NCBI RefSeq assembly: GCF_002939305.1
Contig: NZ_MVDI01000004.1
Location: 124,001-188,000, forward strand
DNA: 64,000 nucleotides
Direction of reading: 5' to 3'
From: Chroococcidiopsis sp. TS-821
GTDB lineage: Bacteria; Cyanobacteriota; Cyanobacteriia; Cyanobacteriales; Chroococcidiopsidaceae
The notes under the pieces are model-generated. The model saw only the letters and a program-made list of their open reading frames with translations. It searched no databases and had not been told where the DNA came from. Of the stretch, positions 55,580-64,000 are shown piece by piece (position 1 is the stretch's first letter; the number at the start of each line of letters is the position of its first letter). The position numbers and the translations under genes are program-made.

Positions 55580-55653
55580 CAGGCATTACCTTTGCCACTT
55601 TAACATTTTATTTAAGAATTGTAGCAAGCGTGAGATCTGCTACAGTTTTTTTT
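55580..55653 (+). ncRNA. Candidate small RNA opposing the str operon
   Basis: The 265-base rpsL-rpsG spacer carries a clear plus-strand intrinsic terminator and, about 50 bases before it, TATAAT at 55568-55573 as a possible -10 element. A transcript from near 55580 to the T-tract would be about 74 bases and lie opposite the operon mRNA. No good -35 is seen at normal spacing. The terminator is the solid part; the RNA itself is inference. Confidence 0.35.
55620..55653 (+). terminator. Plus-strand intrinsic terminator in the rpsL-rpsG spacer
   Basis: TGTAGCA (55620-55626) pairs with TGCTACA (55638-55644), and the stem can extend three more pairs outward; eight T follow at 55646-55653. It points away from the direction of the str operon, and no plus-strand gene lies just upstream. 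Confidence 0.75.
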
Positions 55654-55664
55654 GGCAAACTGTG

Positions 55665-56036
55665 TTACTTGGGACGCTTTGTACCATACTTGGAGCGACC
55701 TTGTTTGCGGTCTTTAACTCCGGCAGTGTCTAAAGTTCCTCGAATAATGTGGTATCGCACTCCAGGTAAGTCTTTGACACGACCGCCACGAATCATGACG
55801 ACCGAGTGTTCTTGTAAATTGTGACCAATTCCAGGAATGTATGCTGTGACTTCAAATCCAGAGGTTAAGCGTACCCTAGCTACCTTACGCAGGGCAGAGT
55901 TCGGCTTCTTGGGTGTTGTGGTATACACGCGCGTGCAGACACCTCTACGCTGTGGGCATTCCTTCAGCGCTGGTGATTTTGTTTTCTTACTTGTGAGTTG
56001 ACGTTCGCTACGAATGAGTTGCTGTATAGTTGGCAT
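55665..56036 (-). CDS. rpsL: 30S ribosomal protein S12
   Basis: 123 residues with the invariant [18 protein letters not shown] loop and [31 protein letters not shown] in the second half. It monitors codon-anticodon pairing at the decoding centre. Lys in KKPN is the wild-type residue linked to streptomycin sensitivity. First gene of the str cluster; the promoter should be in 56037-56226. Confidence 0.98.
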   Translation of the reverse strand: MPTIQQLIRSERQLTSKKTKSPALKECPQRRGVCTRVYTTTPKKPNSALRKVARVRLTSGFEVTAYIPGIGHNLQEHSVVMIRGGRVKDLPGVRYHIIRGTLDTAGVKDRKQGRSKYGTKRPK

Positions 56037-56226
56037 GGGTTACAGCACGTAATTTTGCTTACTGCTCTTAGTTTTAACAAATCCTGAGTATAACAAACTC
56101 ATGCGTAGCGTGTCAAATTAGTAGTAGCAAAGGGCAGAGGTCAGAGAATACAGTTGAGATTTGTTGCCCAAGGGTTGAATTACGGAATGCGTTGATGTTT
56201 CTTGCTTGATAGTTGCTTATCAATCG

Positions 56227-56577
56227 CTACTCTTGCGAAGTAGAGGATTCTGATGCCACAGAAAAGGAGTTACCACAGCTACAAGTTGCGATCGCTTGCG
56301 GATTATGAAAGCGAAAACCTCCGCCCATCAAATCTTCCGAATAATCAAGGAGGAGGTCACGAACATAATTAACACTTTGCGCATCGACAACGACCGTAAT
56401 TCCGCTACAGTTATAAACGCGATCGCTTGAGGTAATGCCGGTATCAAACTCCATGTTATACAGCAAGTTAGAGCAACCGCCAGTGCACACTTTTAGCCGC
56501 AAAAAGACGTTTCGATCTTGCTGCTTCGAGCGCAGGCGTTGGATTTCCTTAGCTGCAGATGTACTGAGACGAACCAT
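56227..56577 (-). CDS. A-type iron-sulfur assembly protein (IscA/HesB family)
   Basis: 116 residues from ATG 56577 (frame open to 56634). Cysteines at 31, 35, 99 and 101; Cys35 with the C-terminal Cys99-Ser-Cys101 is the three-cysteine A-type pattern. The fold part VFLRLKVCTGGCSNLLYNM and DLMGGGFRFHNP fit the family. It should store or deliver Fe-S clusters or iron; which client it serves is not evident. Lies upstream of the str cluster on the same strand. Confidence 0.9.
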   Translation of the reverse strand: MVRLSTSAAKEIQRLRSKQQDRNVFLRLKVCTGGCSNLLYNMEFDTGITSSDRVYNCSGITVVVDAQSVNYVRDLLLDYSEDLMGGGFRFHNPQAIATCSCGNSFSVASESSTSQE

Positions 56578-56707
56578 GAATGCATTGTAGAGTAGGGAAT
56601 GAACTCGTGCCTTGACTGAGCTAGCTAGACACAAAAGTTAATTTATAACGTTTTATTAGTTTTCCTACTATGCATCTTAACTGTATTTTTTTCCCTACTC
56701 TTAATTT

Positions 56708-57127
56708 TTACTTGGTGCGAGAGTAGTCGTCTTGGAAGCGGACTATATCGTCTTCTCCCAAGTACTCGCCATTTTGGACTTCAATAATGATCAGGGGAAT
56801 TACACCAGGATTTTCTAAGCGGTGGTTTGTACACTGGGGGACATAGGTAGATTGATTATTTGTCAGTAGAATTTCAGCATCGCCACAAGTTACTTTTGCT
56901 GTCCCTGAAACAACTATCCAATGTTCGCTGCGGTGATGATGCATTTGTAGGCTCAGACGATGCCCTGGCTTAACTTCTATTCGCTTAATTTTGTAGCCGC
57001 GTCCTTCTTCGAGAACTGTAAAAGATCCCCATGGTCTGAGTTCAGTAGCTGCAACGCCTTTGTGACCTACAGATGGCGGTAAAGGCAGTGTTGTAGGCTC
57101 TTGGGTAGTTTCTTGAGCCTGGACCAT
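56708..57127 (-). CDS. Cupin (mannose-6-phosphate isomerase type)
   Basis: 139 residues from ATG 57127, with AAGGAG about eight bases upstream. A single cupin barrel: RPWGSFTVLEEGRGYKIKRIEV, PGHRLSLQMHHHRSEHWIVVSGTA (metal-binding His cluster with Glu) and STYVPQCTNHRLENPG. This matches the C-terminal mannose-6-phosphate isomerase domain of bifunctional type II enzymes, here stand-alone. It probably interconverts mannose- and fructose-6-phosphate for polysaccharide precursors. Confidence 0.88.
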   Translation of the reverse strand: MVQAQETTQEPTTLPLPPSVGHKGVAATELRPWGSFTVLEEGRGYKIKRIEVKPGHRLSLQMHHHRSEHWIVVSGTAKVTCGDAEILLTNNQSTYVPQCTNHRLENPGVIPLIIIEVQNGEYLGEDDIVRFQDDYSRTK

Positions 57128-57395
57128 ACACTTTTCTCCTTGTAACAAAACGACTTATAGCAATACAGAAAGCTGATTTGGCGCTTAAGATACCCAAACT
57201 TTGGCAAATATAGCTCAAGATAGCAAACACCTGCTAGCAACTGACACTACAAAATGCACTTGTTTCATATGTTTATAACAACTCTTCATGAGTTGTGCGA
57301 TATGTTTAAGCAATCTTTAACTTCAGCCGAAATTCAGGTTTGGTAATTGGGAGTTAGTCAATGGTCAGCATAAGAAATTTTTATTCTCTAATACT

Positions 57396-59294
57396 TTAGG
57401 TGTGCGGTTCGAGAAAAATTGCCAATCCGTTGTGGATGCGGGCGGCGGTACGGGGAGAGCGATCGAGTAGCTGTCCTCCTAGGAATAGACTAGTTGAGCT
57501 ACCACCATCGAGATTTAAAGCATCAACACAGCCTAGATGTTGCATGATTTGGGCAATTTCTGTCAAGCTTGGACCTACGCCATTCGCACGGTTGTGGACA
57601 GCAGCAATAAGAAGATTGCCTGTTGGCGTTACGCCGATCGCACTGCGCGCGGCTTTTTGACGGCTAAAAGCTTCACTAAAGCCTTCAGCTTGCGCGTTTA
57701 ACACAATTTGACGATTTTGTAATAGAAGCGGTCCACCTCCTAAGATATGGGGGTAACTGGCAAAGTCAGCTGGATTCGTAGCATTTTCGATGCGGATGAT
57801 AGTGCCTACAGGTAGTAAGCTAGCAACTTGCGGACTTGCCCGTAGCGCGAGTAAGAAGCCGTTAGCAGGAATTGGAAATGAGGTTTCACCTGCAACACCG
57901 CCAGGGATTTGCCCAGTGATTTGATTATTCTGCACAACGACGATAATTTCGTTGTCAATAAGAGGTGTGTAGGTAGCGCCCCAAGTGTTTGTATAGTGGG
58001 CAATACCAGGCTGAACATAGCCACTATTAAAAGTAACAACCGGCAAACGCTGTCCGGAAGAGGTAATAATCGTTTCTTGAAGTTGTAGCCGTCCGAATCT
58101 AAACTTACCAGCGTCATTCCAAGCGATCGCGCCTCGGTTGAGAATGGGACCAGATAGCCATTGTCCGTCACGTCGAATTGCTCCCAAGGGTAGCTGATTT
58201 TTGCGATTAAAAAAACCGCCGTTAATTGCTGCAGCGGCGTTTAATTGTTGCGCAATTGTCAGAATGGGTGCTGTCCCAGTCAGCGAGCTTGTCGTGCTAG
58301 AAATTGGTTTGAGTGCGAGTCCTGTTGTGCGCGGATTGACTTCGAGTAAAACGACAGGAAAGCGCGAATCGCCTAATGTGACAAATTGCTGTCGCCAACG
58401 CACGCCAGGTGCCCACTGTATATCGCGTTCTACCATCGCATCCGGTCGTAAATCGATAACTAACCGGTTGGGATTAGGTAAAGTACTCGGGCGCGGGGAT
58501 AAGCCAGCAGGAACACTCAGGCGAATTGTTGTTAAGTTGGGTGCGCTTTCGAGTTGAAGAACTGAAGTTTGTTTTTTGTCTTGAGCGCTGGCGAGTTGTT
58601 CAGCTAAAGTAGGTTGGAAGCGTTCAACTAGCGATCGCTCAGGTGTTGCATCAATCGTAATTAACCATTCTTGATTAGGCGGTTGGTCGTCATCATCTGT
58701 TGGTGTTGGCGATTTTGGTTGCACAGGAATTGGTTGTGAGGTCACTTGCCAGAAGGCTGGGCGATCCAAATCAATGACAAGGCGATCGCCCCATGCTTGT
58801 TTACCTTGACGAATATTTTTGATCGTTGCAGGGGGTGTACTGATGTGTAACGTATTGCCATTCGTTTGAATTTGCCAGCCCAACTTTGTCGCTAATTGCG
58901 TAATGTCGAGATAGCGATAACTGTTGTGATGCCAAGCATCTAGTGTAAATGCTGAGGTTGTTGGTTCAGAAAACCATTGCACGGATTGCTTGGTGACATC
59001 TTTCGTATTCAATAACTCTATGCCCAGTAGCTGCATCAGCCCAGCATCGCTAATCGCTGTTGCCATTCCGGCTTTAGTCGGCTGCTGCCACTGACTCCAA
59101 GCGCCTGGTAGCGTGCGATGATTGAGTGCAATTTGCGTACCTGTAGCGAGTAAACGCCGTGCAGACTTTTGACTTGTTAGTATCGGTGTGGCAGCAGACT
59201 TGGAAAATGGCGACGACTGCTGCGCGTTACTATTAATAGTTGTTGTTAGCCACAATGCCATTGTCAAGAGCGAAACTAAGACACTGCGCGGCAT
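57396..59294 (-). CDS. Exported phosphodiester glycosidase (NAGPA-domain) protein
   Basis: 632 residues from ATG 59294, where a signal peptide begins; the frame continues upstream to GTG 59477, but that part has no exported character. The N-terminal half (about 50-290) contains a copper-amine-oxidase-N-like or AMIN-like region (RLVIDLDRPAFWQV). The C-terminal half (about 330-630) is the NAGPA fold: AAAINGGFFNRKNQLPLGAIRRDG, a middle block IENATNPADF, and HLGCVDALNLDGGSSTSLFL near the end. The domain cleaves GlcNAc-phosphodiester in the mammalian family; in cyanobacteria the envelope substrate is unknown. Confidence 0.82.
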   Translation of the reverse strand: MPRSVLVSLLTMALWLTTTINSNAQQSSPFSKSAATPILTSQKSARRLLATGTQIALNHRTLPGAWSQWQQPTKAGMATAISDAGLMQLLGIELLNTKDVTKQSVQWFSEPTTSAFTLDAWHHNSYRYLDITQLATKLGWQIQTNGNTLHISTPPATIKNIRQGKQAWGDRLVIDLDRPAFWQVTSQPIPVQPKSPTPTDDDDQPPNQEWLITIDATPERSLVERFQPTLAEQLASAQDKKQTSVLQLESAPNLTTIRLSVPAGLSPRPSTLPNPNRLVIDLRPDAMVERDIQWAPGVRWRQQFVTLGDSRFPVVLLEVNPRTTGLALKPISSTTSSLTGTAPILTIAQQLNAAAAINGGFFNRKNQLPLGAIRRDGQWLSGPILNRGAIAWNDAGKFRFGRLQLQETIITSSGQRLPVVTFNSGYVQPGIAHYTNTWGATYTPLIDNEIIVVVQNNQITGQIPGGVAGETSFPIPANGFLLALRASPQVASLLPVGTIIRIENATNPADFASYPHILGGGPLLLQNRQIVLNAQAEGFSEAFSRQKAARSAIGVTPTGNLLIAAVHNRANGVGPSLTEIAQIMQHLGCVDALNLDGGSSTSLFLGGQLLDRSPRTAARIHNGLAIFLEPHT

Positions 59295-60142
59295 CAGCAA
59301 CGCACGAGTTCGGAGTATAGTCGATTCTAAGGAAAAACGCGATCGCGCACTACACCAGCAGCGAATGCCACAAACTGGTTGATAAAAGCTGCTTTGATAC
59401 TTCAGGCTTGACACCACAGGTATCTGATTGGCGCGCCAGGTCTTTTGCTGAGTTTGTTTAATTTCCTCGCTATTCACTCCTAACTCCTAAATATTAAAAA
59501 TTACTGACTTCTATTTCGAGCCTTAACGTCATAATGTATAGAAGTAGCTTAATCGAGTCGGCACAAAATCAGTGACATCCAGGTTTTGCTTAGTGCTTGA
59601 GTGTACTATGAAGCTTGACTTTAAAATTAGGCATTGCGTTAGCAACCTGATGGTTAAATGCTTAGTGGTACTAGCTCCGCAGGTGCAGTAAATTTTTATT
59701 GCACTCAGGAATTGTCAATGCTGAGCGTTTGAGCGTAACCTTACTCTGTTACTTTATGATAAGGATCGAGAAACATCACATAATTTCGGTTGTTTGTCAA
59801 TAGACTGCGCAAAAAGAAAATTAAACTTGAGCGGGCAATCCTATCGTAGGAATTGCTGAAATATAACAAAATCATCAGTTTAAGACACGCAGCCAAACAC
59901 TAGAGTTCCACAATTAAGAACGGATTACGAAATCGGTTGTAGATGAGATTGCCAGCACTGATCGGAAAAGGTTTAATTTTAAAACGCCAACAAAAAGTGT
60001 TGAGCGCGAGTCAAATAATTTTAAATAATTTTTATTAACGCGACTTGTCTTGTCTCGTCAGCCTCGATTCTGTAGTTATATACTGCAGAATTCATCGCAG
60101 TCAACTTTGAGTAAAACCCCTTTGCAGAATCCTAACTAATCT
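59295..60142 (+). other. Long upstream region of glutamate synthase
   Basis: About 660 bases before the gltS start are free of a gene (59478-60142); 59295-59477 is the alternative N-terminal extension of the glycosidase. GTGCAGTAAA (59683-59692) and TTTATTGCAC (59695-59704) make a 10-base inverted repeat with one wobble pair. GGAGTTAGGAGT-type short repeats lie beside the glycosidase start. The region is large enough for nitrogen control sites; I find no good NtcA site. Confidence 0.5.
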
Positions 60143-63100
60143 ATGAATAACCAGCAGATAAATCAAAATCCACTGAACATTACGAATCAAAAGGCAGATT
60201 GTCCTTCGGATAGCACTTATGCGGGACCGCGCTGGTTGGTAGAAGAAAGAGACGCCTGCGGCGTGGGGTTTATTGCGCAGCGTGAAAATCGAGCGAGTCA
60301 CGAAATTGTGGAAAAAGCGCTAGCAGCGCTTGCTTGCTTGGAGCACCGAGGTGGCTGTAGTGCCGATCGAGATTCAGGAGACGGCGCAGGGGTAATGACT
60401 GCGATTCCTTGGAAATTGCTGAGTCAGTGGCTGCAACAGCAAGGAAAACAGCTACCGCCAACCGAAAATTGTGCGGTAGGGATGCTATTTTTACCGCAAG
60501 AAGAGGCGATCGCAAGTGTTGTCCGACAGACGGTAGAGCGCGTATTAGCACAAGAAAACCTGACCGTATTAGGCTGGCGCGTTGTCCCAGTTAAACCACA
60601 GTTATTAGGAATTCAAGCACGAGAAAATCAACCGCAAATTGAACAAGTCATCGTTGCTAGCACTGATAAAACAGGTGATGCGCTCGAACGCCAACTGTAT
60701 ATCACGCGGAAAAAGATTGGTAAAGCGTTAGAAGCAACGGGCGAGATCGAAGACGCTGAGAACTTTTATATTTGCTCATTTTCGAGTCGCACGATTGTTT
60801 ATAAAGGAATGGTGCGCTCGGCAGTGTTGGGTGAATTTTATACTGATTTAAAAAATTCAGATTATCAAAGTGCGTTCGCGGTTTATCACCGTCGTTTCAG
60901 TACAAACACGATGCCGAAATGGCCGTTGGCGCAACCGATGCGGCTATTAGGACACAACGGAGAAATTAACACATTACTGGGAAATATTAACTGGATGATG
61001 GCACGTGAAGCCGACTTGACGCATCCAGTTTGGGAAGATCGCTTCGAGCTCCTCAAGCCAATCGTCCATGTTGATAATAGCGACTCGGCAACGTTAGATA
61101 ATGTCTTGGAATTATTGGTTCGCTCTGGTCGAAGTCCGCTCGAGGCATTAATGATTATGGTGCCAGAGGCGTATTTAAATCAGCCAGACTTAGAAAACTA
61201 CCCCGAAATTATTGACTTTTACGAATACTACAGCGGCATTCAAGAACCCTGGGATGGACCTGCGCTACTTGTGTTTAGCGATGGCAAAAAAGTTGGGGCA
61301 ACGCTTGACCGCAATGGTTTGCGACCAGCACGCTACAGTATTACGCAAGATGGTTACATTGTGGTTGCTTCCGAAGCGGGAGTTGTGGACTTACCTGAAG
61401 CCGAGATTGTTGAAAAAGGTAGACTCGGTCCAGGACAGACGATCGCTGTCGATTTGGAAAGTCACGAAGTTTTGAAAAACTGGGAGATCAAACAGCGGAT
61501 TGCGCGAGCAAAGCCTTATGGAGAGTGGCTGAAAAAGTACCGCGTTGAACTTGGCAACACTGATACATTACATCTAGATACACAAGCAGCAAGTGGCGGC
61601 GAGGAAGATACAACGCAAAATCTCTCCTCACCTCCTTTACCGCAAACACTCAATCCAAAAACGGCATTACTGCGAAATCAAATTGCCTTCGGTTACACCA
61701 CAGAAGACGTGGAAATGGTGATTCAACCGATGGCAAGTGAAGGAAAAGAGCCGACATTCTGCATGGGAGATGATATTCCCCTCGCAGTACTATCCGAACG
61801 CCCGCATTTGCTGTACGACTACTTCAAGCAGCGATTTGCACAGGTAACAAATCCACCGATCGATCCGTTGCGCGAAAGCTTGGTAATGTCGCTGAAAATG
61901 GAACTCGGCGAACGCGGAAATTTATTAGAGGCAAAACCAGAATACGCAAAACGCCTGAAACTCGATTCTCCCGTGTTGCAGGCAGGAGATTTAGCTGCGA
62001 TTAAACAATCAGGTTTTACGTGTGCCACATTGTCTACGCTGTTTGAAATTGCGAAAGGTCCTCAAGGTTTAGAAGTCGCGGTGAGAAATTTGTGCGCTCA
62101 GGCAGCAGCAGCGGTAAAAGACGGCAATACAATTCTGATCTTGAGCGATCGCACCCATCCCCTCTCGGAAGAGTTTAGCTATATTCCACCTCTACTCGCC
62201 GTTGGTGCCGTTCACCATCACCTAATTCGGGAAGGACTGCGGATGAAAGCTTCGTTGGTGGTAGATACCGCGCAGTGCTGGAGTACGCATCATTTCGCGT
62301 GCTTGATTGGTTATGGTGCTAGCGCCGTGTGTCCGTATCTTGCCTTAGAAACGGTACAAAGTTGGTGGTCCGATCCGAAAACACAGCAGTTTATGGAACG
62401 CGGAAAAATCGCCGCGATTACGCTCGATCAAGCGCTCAACAACTATCGCAAGGCAGTAGAAGCGGGCATTCTCAAGATTCTCTCAAAGATGGGAATTTCC
62501 TTACTCACAAGTTACCAAGGAGCGCAAATTTTTGAAGCAATTGGCATTGCGCAGGACTTGTTAGAACTTGGATTCCGCGGGACAACTTCGCGCTTGGGAG
62601 GGTTGAGTACTTGCGAATTAGCACAAGAAGTTTTGTCGTTCCATCAACGTGCTTTCCCCGAATTAACCGTTAAAAAGTTAGAAAACTTTGGGTTTATTCA
62701 GTATCGCCCTGGCGGTGAGTATCACATGAATAGCCCAGAATTGGCAAAAGCACTGCATAAAGCGATCGCCGATCGAAACAATTACGACCACTACGAAGTT
62801 TATCGCCAACTATTAGAACACCGACCAGTAACTGCGCTGCGCGATTTACTCGACTTTAATTCAGACCGCGCGCCCATTGCTAAAGAGGAAGTCGAACCGA
62901 TTACCGAAATTGTCAAGCGCTTTTGTACTGGTGGCATGTCCTTAGGGGCGCTATCGCGCGAAGCCCATGAAACACTGGCGATCGCGATGAACCGCATTGG
63001 TGGTAAATCAAATTCGGGCGAAGGTGGTGAAGATCCAATCCGCTACCAAGTCCTCAATGATGTCGATGCGCAAGGACATTCGCCGTTGCTACCGCATTTG

Positions 63101-64000
63101 AAAGGTTTGAAAAATGGCGATACGGCATCTTCAGCAATCAAGCAAGTTGCTTCAGGACGTTTTGGCGTCACGCCTGAATACTTGATGAACGCCAAGCAAA
63201 TTGAAATCAAAATTGCGCAGGGCGCTAAACCAGGCGAAGGCGGACAACTACCAGGAAAAAAAGTCAGCCCCTATATTGCCATGCTGCGGCGATCTAAACC
63301 AGGAGTGACACTCATTTCGCCACCGCCACATCATGATATTTACTCGATCGAAGACTTAGCGCAGTTAATTTTTGACTTGCATCAAATTAATCCAAAAGCC
63401 CAAGTATCGGTGAAGTTAGTCGCCGAAGTGGGTATCGGGACAGTTGCTGCGGGTGTTGCCAAGGCAAATGCGGATATTATTCAAATTTCAGGACACGATG
63501 GCGGAACAGGTGCATCGCCACTATCTTCAATTAAGCACGCGGGTGGACCTTGGGAATTGGGATTAACCGAAGTGCACCGCGTGTTGATGGACAATAAATT
63601 ACGCGATCGCGTCATCTTACGCGTTGATGGCGGCTTTAAGAGTGGCTGGGATGTCCTTATGGGTGCGCTTATGGGTGCAGAAGAGTTTGGCTTCGGCTCG
63701 ATCGCGATGATTGCCGAAGGCTGCATTATGGCGCGCATTTGTCACACAAACAATTGCCCTGTGGGAGTTGCGAGCCAAAAAGAAGAACTGCGACAGCGCT
63801 TTCCTGGTATGGCAGAACACGTCGTCAATTTCTTTTACTTTATTGCAGAGGAAGTCCGCGGACTCTTAGCAAAACTCGGCTATCGCTCGCTAAGTGAAAT
63901 TGTCGGGCGTGCTGATTTGCTCAAACTGCGCGAAGGCGTGCGACTGACAAAAACACAAGCACTCAACCTCGATTGCATCATGCAGTTGCCTGATACGCGA
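60143..64000 (+). CDS. Glutamate synthase large chain, probably ferredoxin-dependent (5' part)
   Basis: The first 1286 codons, open to the window end; the complete protein is about 1,540 residues. The propeptide ends before Cys39 ([11 protein letters not shown]), which becomes the catalytic N-terminal Cys of the class II amidotransferase domain (about 39-440). Central domain and FMN-binding synthase domain follow, with [25 protein letters not shown] and, near the end, the three-cysteine CHTNNCPVG block with a Cys six residues earlier for the 3Fe-4S cluster. It makes two glutamates from glutamine and 2-oxoglutarate. The missing C-terminus prevents a firm choice between ferredoxin and NADPH types. 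Confidence 0.95.
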   Translation, partial: MNNQQINQNPLNITNQKADCPSDSTYAGPRWLVEERDACGVGFIAQRENRASHEIVEKALAALACLEHRGGCSADRDSGDGAGVMTAIPWKLLSQWLQQQGKQLPPTENCAVGMLFLPQEEAIASVVRQTVERVLAQENLTVLGWRVVPVKPQLLGIQARENQPQIEQVIVASTDKTGDALERQLYITRKKIGKALEATGEIEDAENFYICSFSSRTIVYKGMVRSAVLGEFYTDLKNSDYQSAFAVYHRRFSTNTMPKWPLAQPMRLLGHNGEINTLLGNINWMMAREADLTHPVWEDRFELLKPIVHVDNSDSATLDNVLELLVRSGRSPLEALMIMVPEAYLNQPDLENYPEIIDFYEYYSGIQEPWDGPALLVFSDGKKVGATLDRNGLRPARYSITQDGYIVVASEAGVVDLPEAEIVEKGRLGPGQTIAVDLESHEVLKNWEIKQRIARAKPYGEWLKKYRVELGNTDTLHLDTQAASGGEEDTTQNLSSPPLPQTLNPKTALLRNQIAFGYTTEDVEMVIQPMASEGKEPTFCMGDDIPLAVLSERPHLLYDYFKQRFAQVTNPPIDPLRESLVMSLKMELGERGNLLEAKPEYAKRLKLDSPVLQAGDLAAIKQSGFTCATLSTLFEIAKGPQGLEVAVRNLCAQAAAAVKDGNTILILSDRTHPLSEEFSYIPPLLAVGAVHHHLIREGLRMKASLVVDTAQCWSTHHFACLIGYGASAVCPYLALETVQSWWSDPKTQQFMERGKIAAITLDQALNNYRKAVEAGILKILSKMGISLLTSYQGAQIFEAIGIAQDLLELGFRGTTSRLGGLSTCELAQEVLSFHQRAFPELTVKKLENFGFIQYRPGGEYHMNSPELAKALHKAIADRNNYDHYEVYRQLLEHRPVTALRDLLDFNSDRAPIAKEEVEPITEIVKRFCTGGMSLGALSREAHETLAIAMNRIGGKSNSGEGGEDPIRYQVLNDVDAQGHSPLLPHLKGLKNGDTASSAIKQVASGRFGVTPEYLMNAKQIEIKIAQGAKPGEGGQLPGKKVSPYIAMLRRSKPGVTLISPPPHHDIYSIEDLAQLIFDLHQINPKAQVSVKLVAEVGIGTVAAGVAKANADIIQISGHDGGTGASPLSSIKHAGGPWELGLTEVHRVLMDNKLRDRVILRVDGGFKSGWDVLMGALMGAEEFGFGSIAMIAEGCIMARICHTNNCPVGVASQKEELRQRFPGMAEHVVNFFYFIAEEVRGLLAKLGYRSLSEIVGRADLLKLREGVRLTKTQALNLDCIMQLPDTR

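Noticed and set aside
60072-60083. GTA-N6-TAC upstream of glutamate synthase as an NtcA site
   Set aside because: NtcA needs GTA-N8-TAC; the spacing here is six and the site is not near a clear -10 element.

Overview
The window comes from a cyanobacterial chromosome. Direct evidence: a complete psbM gene (photosystem II subunit M), the start of a glutamate synthase resembling the ferredoxin-dependent type, cyanobacteria/plastid-specific families (CGLD27/Ycf36-like, DUF3318, an SLH-domain porin of the iron-uptake type, a probable photosystem I accumulation factor) and very frequent HIP1 octamers (GCGATCGC). Base composition is moderate (mid-40s % GC by eye). A Chroococcidiopsis/Gloeocapsopsis-like or Nostocales-like genome would fit, but the genus cannot be fixed from this sequence alone. 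There is no prophage, intact insertion sequence or CRISPR array.

Layout. 0-6.6 kb: mostly exported proteins (a beta-barrel protein with an 18-residue tandem repeat, an OB-fold-like secreted protein, a lipoprotein with a methyltransferase domain, a fasciclin lipoprotein, two tandem pentapeptide-repeat proteins) plus an amino-acid permease and an SDR. 6.6-12.8 kb: a large GH63/MGH1-like glycosidase followed by egtC-egtB-egtD for ergothioneine. 12.8-19 kb: lineage-specific and exported proteins, a TPR protein and a Tat-exported multicopper oxidase separated by long AT-rich spacers. 19-25.6 kb: an alpha/beta hydrolase, an RND efflux permease with its adaptor, and a divergent PadR regulator. 25.7-30 kb: a 2Fe-2S protein, psbM, a tandem universal stress protein and the SLH porin. 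30-35 kb: Rrf2 regulator, cysK, a J-domain protein, YdcF-like protein, a duplicated-domain QueD-like protein and a methyltransferase. 35-44 kb: M1 aminopeptidase with HEAT repeats, an ABC1/UbiB-type kinase, a small membrane protein and two DUF697 GTPases. 43.9-44.6 kb: a decayed SDR pseudogene. 44.7-50.9 kb: initiator tRNA, asparaginase II, CGLD27, rsfS, yqeK, queE, DUF3318, pheA and a Lon-N domain protein. 51-56 kb: the str operon (rpsL-rpsG-fusA-tuf-rpsJ) on the minus strand. 56.2-59.5 kb: an IscA-type protein, a cupin and a phosphodiester glycosidase-like exported protein. 60.1 kb to the end: the first 1286 codons of glutamate synthase.

Functional themes: nitrogen and amino-acid metabolism (glutamate synthase, pheA, cysK, asparaginase), redox and stress protection (ergothioneine, IscA, USP, efflux), queuosine/7-deazaguanine synthesis (QueD-like and QueE), photosynthesis and translation. 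No clearly new multi-gene system was found. The most worthwhile items are the lipobox-bearing methyltransferase, the two-domain QueD-like protein with one apparently degenerate active site, a possible small RNA with an intrinsic terminator opposing the str operon, the paired DUF697 GTPases, and the egtC-B-D cluster. All homology calls are from reading the sequences; no database search was run.
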